A stretch of DNA of 64,000 bases from Isoetes taiwanensis (lineage: Eukaryota > Streptophyta > Lycopodiopsida > Isoetales > Isoetaceae). Shown here one piece after another: positions 12,001 through 24,000 of this stretch; within the stretch, counting starts at the first letter, position 1, and every line of letters begins with the position of its first letter. The notes under the pieces were generated by a model. It made no database searches, was not told where the DNA came from, and saw only the letters and a program-made list of their open reading frames with translations. The stretch covers positions 6,629,249 to 6,693,248 of the forward strand of contig JAJEKV010000041.1 in the NCBI GenBank assembly GCA_021234155.1, written 5' to 3'. A program made the position numbers and the translations under genes.

Positions 12001-15000
12001 CCATAAACTTACCTTGGACACTGCTGGCTTTGTATTGTCAATAGGTCTCTAATCTACCTTACAATCATATGTTCAGATATTGCAATTTCAGCAGGGCAAG
12101 TTAGTAAATTTATGAAGGGACCTCACTCTCATTGTCTTGCTGCTAAGTGAATACAAATCTCATCTCCAAGGTACCGTGCTATAAGGTACTGTCTACCAAA
12201 AACTAGAATCTCCAACATCGGTTTTCTACACAGATGCAGACCATGCAGGCACTGATCTTGATATGAGAAGATCCACAACAGGTTTTGTTTCAACGATTGG
12301 ATCTAGTGCTATTACCTGGGCATCGAGGAAACAGAAAACAATAAGTCTGAGCACTACTGAAGCTGAGTTAAAAGCTCTCTCCGTTGGAACACAGAAAATG
12401 ATTTGGCTACTTCATTTGCTTCAAGATTTACAACTTCCTCTTATCTCAGTTAAGAGTCTTGTTGATAACTCAGGGGCTATTGATTTTGTCAAAGATTAGA
12501 AATATCACACCAAAGCATTTTGATCTGCAAGCATGTTTTGTGAGAGAACGATTGCAGAATAAAGTTTTACATTATTGCAACACTCGTAGACAACTAGCTG
12601 ATAATTTCACAAAGCCTCTTGCAGCCTCATCTTTCAAGAAGATGAATCAGCTTCTTCTGGGAGTGAAGATCTTGCAGCAGCCAACATCACTTTGAATTTC
12701 TTTCCTTTTTCAGTTTGTCTTGATTTTCAGAATCACATTTCAGAAGATTAAAATTTATTATTCCAACTCACTCTTGATGATGTGGCATGCCATGACATCA
12801 CATGTGACTATATAGTCAACATTTCATATGCACTGCATTTTCTTGTCAATAGGAGATTATTATGGGCCCCTTGCATCTCATGCTCATGAATCCCAATTTC
12901 CTTTAGAGATACTATGAATGATCAAGATTTAATCATATCAGTCTTAAAGGGGTTGGAGATCTCTATGGTAATATTACTGGCGCAATTATGACACGACGGA
13001 TGTCAAATGGACATTTAATGAGGTAAGAAATGCTTTAGTTCAAGAAGAGCTGGAGTGTACTAGAATAACCAAAAACCAAACTAGCTCGACATCAATTGGC
13101 TCAACTTAGAGTCTGGATGTGGCTGATTCCAATAAAGGAAAGCAGAGACAACAGAAATCTAAAGTCGAAGACAAGCCTAAAAGGGGCAGTTTTCAAGTTA
13201 TGTATTGTTGGCACAAGGGAAAATAAAAGCATAAACAGTCGGTTGAGAGAGACCAACACCCTCTTCTTCTTCGCACCTGCAGCTATGGAAAAGATACTTC
13301 TTCGTCCCTTAAGGTTTCATGATACTGTCTGAGTCATCTGGACTAGTCATATATTGTTGAGGAGAGGATTTCATACCTTAACACCTTCTCATTAGATGAT
13401 TGCTCGGATGGTTTATCAAACACATCACCAAGACCAAAGATAACATAATGATGGGAAACTCCGTTTAACTAACAATTTTTCAACTCCATGATAGGCTTAT
13501 ATGTAGAATGTTAAATCATCACTCACATTACATGCATCTTGACATTCCCTTCGTGCACTTCTATGCATGTCACTTTAGACTATAAATATCAATAAATGAT
13601 CCCACAATCTTGGTATCAAAAATGTAGTAAATCGTTACAGTGCATCACAATGACAGTAGGAGAAAGGCAGCAGAATGACAGGTCCAAAATTAGTACAAAG
13701 TAGAGTGAGAGACAAAAGGTAGAATTTTGGCAAATTGAGTCTGGCAGCAAAACTATGCAAACAAACTGCACAAAATTGTCACATCAAATGCCATATGGAC
13801 AAAACAAAACGTTAATGCCCCATGGGACCAAATGGCCCTCACAAAACTGGCAGAGAGAGTATTCATGCATCATACATGATTGCTTGAGTCATTTGCTGGA
13901 ACGCCACTTCTTGTCCTCCTAAAGTCAATTAGGCTCTAATATCATGTCGGAGTTGATACCATATTGAAAAAAACAGACTAAGAGAGACTTCGAAGAGGCC
14001 TAGACCGGACTAGAGGAGCAAAAGATGATGAAAATTACTTAATCCAATCAGGCTTTTATAGCCCATGTGCAAGGCTCATCGGTTTGCAAATCACATATAT
14101 CAAACAAATAAAAAATTGTTGCACCACTACATACGATGTTTCAAGCGACTTATCCTGCTTGATGAACTCAAAACACTGGCGCAGCATGTTTTCAGAAAAA
14201 TCCAATGCCACAACTGCTGCATAATTGCCTGATTTAGCAAAACGACGGGTAAAGAGACCACTTCCACAGCTTACATCCACCAAGATGCCTCCAAAACTTG
14301 GCTTCAGAAATTGAAGGGCCATCTTTAACTGCACAATGAAGATAAATCATGCATTTTCTTAGTAGTCTAGGGCAATGAAAAATAAAAGGGGTGAAAGAAA
14401 GAAAGAAGAAAGATTATATTAACGTCTACGAGAGACCACTTGGGTCTATGAGACCAAATATACACCAATCATGTCCAGCTAGGCGGGTTTGCAGCTCCTA
14501 GAGATATTGCTTAAAAATGAAAAAGGAAGACTAAAACGAACTTTTGCATTCTTGGCCACGGGCTCAAAGTATAAGGTGATGTCAGACTTGTTTTCTCTTT
14601 TAAAGGCTGCTTATGTTTTTCCTTTACTGTCCGTGTTCTTCTTCTAGACACTTTCATGGTTACTCCTTTTGAGATCGGATGAGATGGTCCAGTAAGAGGT
14701 TCTGATTTCCGTTTATTATCATTATCGCCTTCAATAAGAAAGAGAGTGATCAGCGTTTATGTAGGGTCATTTTCCTGTCCCACTCTTCCCCCAGCTTGCT
14801 CCTTCAACAGATTTCTTCTATGCACAGTCATTTGGTGAAGGAAAAGAGCTATACATTTCTGGTCCTCATATGTGATCAGTTTTGAGCGGGAGGTAGGTTC
14901 CCGAAACAGGCAATGGAATCTGCCCTGTATTTCATAATAGACTGGACATGTAAAGATGAAATGTTCCTCAGACTCAATTACATTAACAGAATCTGCAGAT

Positions 15001-18000
15001 CCTCTTAGAGCACTCCACCTTGGCTCAACTAGCACGGCCAGCCTCAATCTCAAGCTGATGAGATGAGACCCTGAGCTGATCAATAGAGGTGAGGAAGGAT
15101 AGAGTCATTAATGTATGCTCATAGGGTATGTGAACCAACTATATCAAACATAGGGTATGAATCCCTAGTCAATTGAAATAATCTATATTAAAAGAAGATA
15201 CTGCAAGACAAACAAAATTACGACTGCCTCAGGGAGTCATCTTGGTGGAGCCCACTTGCCCATTCTAACCACTGTAAAAAATACGCCCTAATATCAGCAT
15301 TGAACCTTTTTTGTTTCCGAATAAGCTTCCTTTTCTGAATAGACTCTTCCGCTGCTGATCATTTTATTTTCTTGGACATTGCTAGTCTCATTTACCTTCG
15401 TTTGCAACGAATAGAAGGTAAATGAACTTCTAGATGTCACGGGTAGTTAGCAACTGCCAGCCCCTCGTTCTATTTGTAGTTTGGCTTAGATGTTTCTCCC
15501 ATCAGCGCTGTTGTGCGCATCTCCATGCTAGATTTCTTCTGAGGCCTCTTCAAATCGGTCCTTTTGGGGATAGGTTTCCCTTTCCTATTGCATCCATTCC
15601 ATCGTCATTTTCATCTCACACCTTCGGTTGTTGCTCCAATCTCTGCCATCGTTTCTTTCTCTCACATCTTAGGGAGCCCTTTGGTTGCAAGGAATGGCAC
15701 CTCGGAGCGATTCTGGTAGACTAGGCAAGCGGCCTGCCGTTCATGGGTTTGCTTCCTCATCTGCAGCAGTTAACGGTGCCTCTGGAGAGCCTCCATCTGA
15801 TTTGCAGGCCCCGGCCTGGGCTCAGGAAATTATGAAATTGGCCTCTGATAGAGCAGACCAATTGTCTTCTTTGAAGGCAAGGATCGTGTCTCAATTACAG
15901 TCGCAGCCTAAGACAGAGGATTTGACGGCACTGGAGTCCAAGATGGAGTCCAAGGTTGCAGCATTGCAGGAGGAGATAGAGCGCAAAAGCAAGAAATCGA
16001 GAACTCCAATGCTCAAATATCCAAGCAATATCAAGCTATGGGACAGTCTCAACAACATTGAGGATGCTTTTTCTGATTTAGAGAGCCACCTCCATTTGTC
16101 CAAGACTCTGGATCCGATAGCCAAGGCGAAAATTGATAAAGGTATGTCTGTTGTTTCTGAACAAAAGAATTTAATTTGGATAAGGGATAGGGAGGGCCCG
16201 GCTGTTGCAGAATGTTATGAGTTTGGCGATCTTAATCCGGGTGATGGCGATAAGAAACTTAGGGAAGTCCGGGTTGCTTGCTTGTCTGCCTGTTTTGCAG
16301 TTCTAGACTTATGCTTAGTTAGGCTAGATGTTATCTAGATGTTATAACAAGGATCATTTGCTATTGCTAGTAAATTGTAGTCCTCTCCTACAGAACCACC
16401 TGTTGCATGCATCTTTCATTTGTTGTGGCTCTTGGGTTATATGCATTTTCTTTCCTGGGTTGGATTTGCAATGTAGTTATATGACTTTAACAGGAGGATT
16501 TTGTCTGTTCTCTGGCTAGTTATGCGTCATAGTTTAGGAACTAGTCTGGTTGTTATTTGTAGGCAGGGCTTTACAGGCTGCGTTTTTTCAGAGCCGGTTG
16601 TAGGCCAGGGTGCTGAATCTGTATGGGGTTGTACCAGAAGTGCTATGGGAACTCCTGTGGTAGTTCCGCAGGGACAAAACTGACGGTTACCGTAATTGTT
16701 GACATTTCGGGCAGTGGTCCTTATGGCTGCATGCTGTTTAGTTGAGTTTCGGCATTTGGAATGGCTGGCTGATCGTTGTCTACTAGATAGCTTTCTAGTA
16801 GATAGTTTGTTGCATCAATCTCCATCTATTTCCATGGAGGCTATGTCTTAATCGTTGCAAGTCCATCTATTAATTAGCTTCTTTGGCAATTTCCATGATG
16901 GCCACGTTGAGCAGTCTCTGTTGAGCAGTCTCTAAGCTTCATGTTGTTGCAAGATTTAACTTTGCTATTCAATACTCTTACATAAATCATCCGTTGCATG
17001 ATCTACAAGATGTTTTATCTTACCTATTGTTTGCAGTGCGACACAACTTTGGCTGCATGCATTCTCGTTATCTCACACCATTGTATAGTTTTCTACTTCC
17101 TAGCACTCTCGTCGCAATAATTTTTGAACTTTGGTTTTCCATTTAAACTAGCTTTGTGCTTTGGTCGTGCACGGCCTTACAATGGTAAATGGGAACGTAC
17201 CGTTTTAGTTCTGTTCCTTCACCTTCTTGGTAGGTTTATTCGATGTTTATTCTTGCTTTTTTAAGTGTTTTGTTATCAGTATTTGGAAGATGGTTATTTA
17301 TGTGAGTCCACGGGTATTATGGTACCGTGATGTGGTGAGTAACCATTGAGAAAGTACATGTAATAATTTTTAATTGTGCACTAACAATAATCTGGGTGTC
17401 TAACGTTTCTGGTTGGCATTTTTCAGAGTTTTGCACCCCGCCCTGTGAGACACAGCTGCACCCTAATGTCCATTTTTTAAAGAACAGACTCAGGGAGCAT
17501 CTTCCCTTTTGGCGGTCATTTTGCTCTTCTGCCATGGTTTCCATGGTTTTAGACCGGGTGGCTAATGGGTATAAATTGCCTTGGTCCAATGGCCCTCCTC
17601 CTTTGCCCTGGTTTCAACTCAACCACAAACTTGCTTCCATGCATGCTGATTTCGTGCGTTCTGCTATCCGTGACCTGCTTGATTCTGGTGCTGCCATATC
17701 TTCTACATCCCGGCCGTTCGTCTGTTCCCCCCTTAGTGTGGTTCCAAAGGCTAATAATAAGTTCTGCTTGATCCTTGACCTTCGCTTTGTGAATTCCTTT
17801 CTGTTACAGACTTCCTTTAAGCATGAAACTATTAAGGATGTGCCTGCTATTCTGCGCAGAGGGGGTTTGCTTTTCACCATTGATTTGCACTCGGGTTATC
17901 ATCATGTTGACATTCACCCAGAATTTTGGACCTTCTTGGGCTTTGAATTTGAAGGCCGCTTTTATATGTTCACATCCCTCCCATTCGGCCTTTCAACAGC

Positions 18001-21000
18001 TTGTTTCGTATTCACCAAGCTCATGCGTCAATTGGTTTGTAGGTGGCGATCCTTGGGCTATCGATGCTCACCTTACATTGATGATTTCCTTTTTGCAGTT
18101 TGTGCTGCTAACTTTTCTCATTCTCAAGCTCTTATTTTGCACGACTTTGAAGATGCAGGGTTTGTTTTAGCTCTCCATAAATGCCAACTTCGGCCATCCT
18201 GTGAAGCAAAGTTCCTGGGCTTTGTCTTGAATACGTCCACAGGTTTTCTTTCCATTGCTGCTTCCAGAAGAGAAAAGTTTATCGCTTTAGCCTCTAAGTT
18301 ATTGACTTGCTCACGTGTCCGTGCCCGTAGCCTAGCCTCTTTCATCCGCAATCCGGGCCTGGTTATGCTTATCTTTGGGAACCTATTACTCCTTATAAGT
18401 CCTTATGTTATGGTGCTAGTGGTTCTGGTTGGGGTGTGTGGTTGCATGGTGCCAGCTCGCTCCAATTTTGCGGGCCTTCTTTCCACTTCTGGTAAATTAG
18501 CATCCTCTACGTCTCGCGAACTACAAGCCCTCCTTACCTTTCTTAGACACCATGGATCCGCATTGAAGTCCTCTCGGGTTATAGCCTTTGGAGACTCTCT
18601 TAATGCTTTTTATATCCTTAGCAAAGGCGGTTCTCCTATCCTAGAGTTACATTTTCTCTGCTTGCGCATTTATACCTTGTGTCTACATTTTCGAATTTCC
18701 CTCAAGCCTGCTTGGATCCCTAGGAGCTTAAACCAATGGGCAGATTACCTGTCTAAATTACAAGATTTTGATGATTATAGTCTTTCGCATACCGTGTTTC
18801 GCATCATTGATGAAGCGTGGGGCCCGCAAGATGTTGATCGTTTTGCTAACCTTTCCAATCATCAACTTCCTAACTTTAATTGCTGGCATCCTATTCCTAA
18901 TTGGCCTTCACCCCCTGATACCTTTTCTCAGTCTTGGTCTGGTTTTAACAATTATTGTTTTCCTCCCCCATCACTGGTACCTACCTAAGACTTTGGAGTT
19001 TACCTTAGCTTGTGGGGCAAATATGACATTGGTCATTTTTCATTGGGAATCAGCTCCTTGGTGGCCTATCTTACATACGGATTCGGGTGATTGGCTTCCC
19101 TCTATTGTGAGTCATCTCTACTTTGCATCAGGTGGCCAGAGTTTGGTTAAAGGATGGGGTGTTCGTCATTCCCGCTTGGCAAACCGTCTAGCCCGATTAT
19201 TGCCCTAAGGTTTTCTTTCGACTATTAATGGTAAGTTTGTTGTTTTATTGCAGATGTTTTTAAGTCTCAGTTTTGGAATGAGGTTGGTGGTTCCAACATG
19301 GAATTGTGCAAGTTGAAAGATCGTTTTCAGCATGACTTGTTAGGTTGTCGAGCTGCATCTACCTTGAAGAGATATGCTCAACCTTGGCATGAGTTTAAAG
19401 CCTGGTGTGGTGCTAGAAACCTGTCATGCCTTCCTGCTTCTCCTTCTTCTGTTTGACTTTACCTACACATGTGGTGTCCTTTTCGACTTCCATGTCACGA
19501 GTCAACGTTATTCTGGTATCTATTGGCTTCCATCATGTTTTGGCGGGTCTACCCAAGCCCAATGATCACCCCCTTGTGGGGCTTGCTCATGATATTGCTA
19601 AGCGTAAGTTTCCCGCTAAGTTTCCCGCTGGAGTCGCTAGGAAACGTCCTTTGGTACCTCATTTGGTCCGTCGTATTATTGTTAAGTTTTCTGGTCCTAA
19701 TGCCACTTTGTTAGATCTCATGCACTCACTGTGTTGCCATTGTCCTTGCCTTTGTCGGATTCCTTCGCAGTGCTAAGTTACTCAATATTTATTGGCATGA
19801 AATTATTTTTGCTTCCTCACATGCTAGTTTCTTCATTCGTTCCTCTAAAACTGACCAATATGCCTGCGGTGCTTGGGTCTCGGTTGCACGCTGCAACGGA
19901 CCATACTGTCCTATAGCTCTAGTAGAACATCTTATCTCACTAGCTGGTTATAGAGAGGTGGATGGTCCTGCTGGTGGTCCTTTGTTCAGAAGTGTCATAG
20001 TTTCTAAAGGTCGTCATTCGCTGCGTCACAAGCCTATTTCATACTCAACTCTGCGTGCTTGGTTCCGCCATTGCTTGCTTGCTATTGGAGAAGATCCTTC
20101 TACCTTTGGTACGCATTCCGCGAGGAGGGGTGGTGCCACTACTGCTGCAGCTTTTGATATCCCTGATCGCCTTTTCAAAGCTCATGGTCGCTGGAGGTCT
20201 GAATCAGCTAAGGACGCTTATGTTTGTCCAACTTTGAGGGAGCAACTTTCTGTTACGCGTGCGTTGGGACTTGACCTTGCTCAAGAACCTTGTTCGTTGT
20301 TGCCATGCTGAAGACCCCTGAATGGTATTCTCCTATTTTCTGCCTCTTTGTCAGCATGTGTTCTGTTTATGGAGATGCTCACTGGGGCCATTTTGTCCAC
20401 CTTGTCACTATAGCTCTAGAAGTCTCATTTACCTTCGTTTGCAGCGAATAGAAGGTAAATGAACTTCTAGAGCTAAGAGACACGTGTCACGGTGTCACGG
20501 GCAGTTAGCAACTGCCAGCCCCTCGTTCTATTTGTAGTTTGGCTTAGATTTTTCTCCCATCAGCGCTGTTGTGCGCATCTCCATGCTAGATTTCTTCTGA
20601 GGCCTCTTCCCCCCACCCTCCGTCTACTGATCTATTGCCTACCTGCTTCAGTTTCCTGTTTGACCTCACCAGTATGCCTGCTTTAGTTATTGTTGTTTGG
20701 TGGATTAGGCGTATGGAGCCTTGGTGGCTTATTTCAGTATGGTTTTTAGTCTTGGAGCCTTGGTGGCATATACTGATATACTGGTATGGAATTATTGGTT
20801 TACATGGTGGTAGAGCCTTGGTGGCTTGTTTGACTTGAAAACCTTGGTGGTTGTTTTGTGGCTTTGGAGCCTTGGTGGCTTGTTTGAGTTGGAAACCTTG
20901 GTGGTTGTTTTGTGGCTTTGGAGCCTTGGTGGCTTATGTTGGTAGCCTCTGGTGCCGGTGGGCCCGGTTTTGTCTTACTTGTGAGTTTTTTTCTTTTGCA

Positions 21001-24000
21001 GGAAAACGCAATCATGTCTTGGGATTTTGGCTGATGGAGCAGTGGCTTTCGATCAGGCTTCTATATAGCGGATAGCTCATGCCAGCTTGTGGTTTCCTTT
21101 TAGAATGTATCTGTAAACCCAAAAAGGCCTGTAGGCATGAGGGTTCCTTTTCCCGCTTCAGTTGTGTATATTGTCTCTTAGACGGTTGTTTATCTTTAGG
21201 GTTTCCTCGAAAACCCGAAAGGGCGAGGTTTTCATCCCGGGGATAAGCTTCCTTCTTAGAGATACTTTAGCATGCAGCATAGCATGTGTTCTGTCAGTAG
21301 GTGTTCTATTTATGGAGATGCTCACTAGGGCCATTTTGTAGCATGTGTTCTGTTTATGGAGATGCTCACTAGGGCCATTTTGTCCACCTTGTCACTATAG
21401 CTCTAGAAATGATATTTCCTTCAAACTTGTTTTTGACCTTCGCCTTCTCGTGTGCCTTTATGACATGGCCTTTATGACATGGCCTTTATGACTTGTCATG
21501 GCACGTGGCATCATTTAAAGTAGTTAGTTAACATACATAGACACAAAAGCATATTCATATTATGTTAAGGAAATGCACAAGAAAGAAAGAAAGATTATAT
21601 TAACGTCTATGAAAGACCACTTGGGTCTATGAGACTATTTATACAGCAATCATGTGCATCTAGGGGCGAGAAATTTACTTCCGTAAGCGGAGGCTCAATA
21701 GACAAGTGGTTTCTGTTTCGAACAGCAAGTGAAATTAAGCCAAGTTCCCACAGGACCACAAGAGGAATATGACCACAATCCACAGGGACAACAAAAATGG
21801 TGAAATAACTTGCCACCCAACATTGAGCTCAAACAAATTTAAACTTACCACCGAGCTAAGAGTTGGCACTCGAGAGAAACATATCTGTAGACAATCCAAA
21901 TCCTGTAATTACCTCTCTTATACAGCTAGCTCTTTCACCTTTCCCCAAGACCTTTCACCAATGGTATCTTGGCATATAAGGCTTCCACCTTAAATGGCTG
22001 TTATAGCATTTAATGCCCTTATGGACTGCACCGCAGAAGGCCTCACCAACCAACTGCTACAAATTCCATCTCAAAATCGTAATAGCCCACTGGGTAAGAG
22101 GCAACTGACCTCAATTGTGATTCCCTATGCCACAACATTTATCATCAAGATCATACTGCTTTGATTAAGAAATCTATCTAAGTTCCCCGAACTAAGGTAA
22201 ACTGTAAATGAAAGTGAATGGACTCGCCACCCAACCTTAGATTCACCCAGTGGATCACCCACCAAGCAGAGAGCCAAGCTAACGCACGAGCAAGTCAAGA
22301 ACAGTTATCAGTTAATGATGCTTTCAGTTAATGATGCTTCTTTTTTTCATTGTTATGCAACATCTCTGGGAGGCTGCAAATGCACCCCTAGCTGAACATG
22401 ATTGGAGTATATTTGGTCTCATAGACCCAAGTGGTCTCTCGTAGACGGTAATATAATCTTTCTTTCTTTCTTTCTCCCTTCATAGGCGACCTCTCATGAT
22501 ATGGGCATCTAGCTCCCTTTTCACCTTTCCTTTCTGCCTTCATCTCATCATCTTTTGGCCAAAAAAGGATGTACCTTGGTCAGCGTATGATTGGGTCATG
22601 ACCCCCAATATATATGGCATTTAGGACATAATCCATCCTTATACCAATCGAAGTCATTATCCATCCTAATGCCAGTATGAAGTGTACACTCCACTAGCTA
22701 GTGCCTACACTAACCTAGCTAATGGTTGGCGCCTCCTAAGGGCACACAGCTTTCCTAGGGTTTGGATCAACACATAACACATGCATCCAGGATCATCTAC
22801 ACATACCCTCTAGAGGCGCAAAGCTCTTCCAGGCGTGACTACAAAGGTCACTTGATCTGTCGATGCAGAGAGATCTGTCTTCTCAATTTTGGGCTGAAGC
22901 CATTTTGACAGTTGCCTATATTATCAATCGAGCTCCTACAAAATTCCTTGAGTTCAAAACAGCATATGAGGTTCTTTATGGCCATAAGCCAAATGTGTCA
23001 AATTTACGAGTTTTTGGGTGCCTGGCCTATGCCATTAAACCTCGAAAGATTTTTCAAACGACGGGTAAACTAATCTTGAACTAATCCTGTTACCTGGAGT
23101 TCAAAATTACAAGCTACCCCTAGCATTAGTACAACTGAAGTGGAGTTAAAAGGCCTTGTCATGGCAATACAGGAAACGATATGGCTTGGTCATCCTTATC
23201 ATGATTTAGGGCTCACTGTAGCTCCAGCATAACAACGGTGCTATTCAGCATGTGAAGGACTATAAGATGCACCTTCCAATCAAGCATCTTGATATCAAGC
23301 TGTTGCTTTATCCAAGAACAAGTTCAGACTGGTCTGATTCAGCTTCCTTATCATTCTACTACACGGCAGGCTGCAGATGGTTTCACGAAGTTCCTTAGTG
23401 GCAGTAGCTTTGCTACTAAAAAGAAAATACTGCATGGCCTTATGTTTTTCCTCGGGGGATCATCCTTCTCATTAGCTACTTCTGTCTTGCTTTTTTTCCA
23501 GGGTGCGTTAGTGATCAAAGGGGATGTTAGGAATATTCATTCTACCTATCATGATGACTGTATGCACGCCTATGCTGACTCACTTTTGTTGCTGACATGG
23601 CACATATATGATGCCATAATCAGGCGCCATTAGGACATTGCACTCTTGAGCTTGTAGGACGCTTACATCTTTCAATCTATCTCCATTTGTTCATCCTAGA
23701 TTATCATTTTCAACACAAATATTCTTGTGTCATTCCTCTGCTATTATGCATTTTACAAGCTAATTGTCTTCACGTACCTCTTCATCCGGTCCAGGGAAAC
23801 CACTTCGTATAAAGCTTTGCCTCCAACCTCTTTCATATGCAAAAGACACCAGTGGATTCCTGCATTACCAAACTAGTCTCAAGTATGAGAGATTATTGGT
23901 GGCATCTGTAGAGAATGAACAAAGGCAATTTGTATTGAGAAGCTGTGTAAACGCATTAAATAGAAAGTAGATTTTGCTTCAAAGGCAAAGAAGTTGCTCC

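Larger units (their letters stand above)
15384..21408 (+). mobile_element. Tyrosine-recombinase retrotransposon (DIRS/PAT-like) with split direct repeats
   Basis: Layout A1 (15384-15551), ORFs, B1 (20353-20421), A2 (20421-20609), spacer, B2 (21340-21408). That is the split-direct-repeat plan of PAT/Ngaro-type elements. Coding order is a gag-like ORF1, then reverse transcriptase, RNase H and tyrosine recombinase, with no integrase or protease seen. The RNase H C-terminal block (AWGPQDVDRFAN ... PNWPSPPDTFSQSWSGFNNY) is typical of DIRS-type pol. Frameshifts make this copy inactive. It fills much of the 9.4 kb methyltransferase intron. DIRS-type elements are best known from green algae, slime moulds, fungi and animals; I regard them as unusual in land plants. 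Confidence 0.88.
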
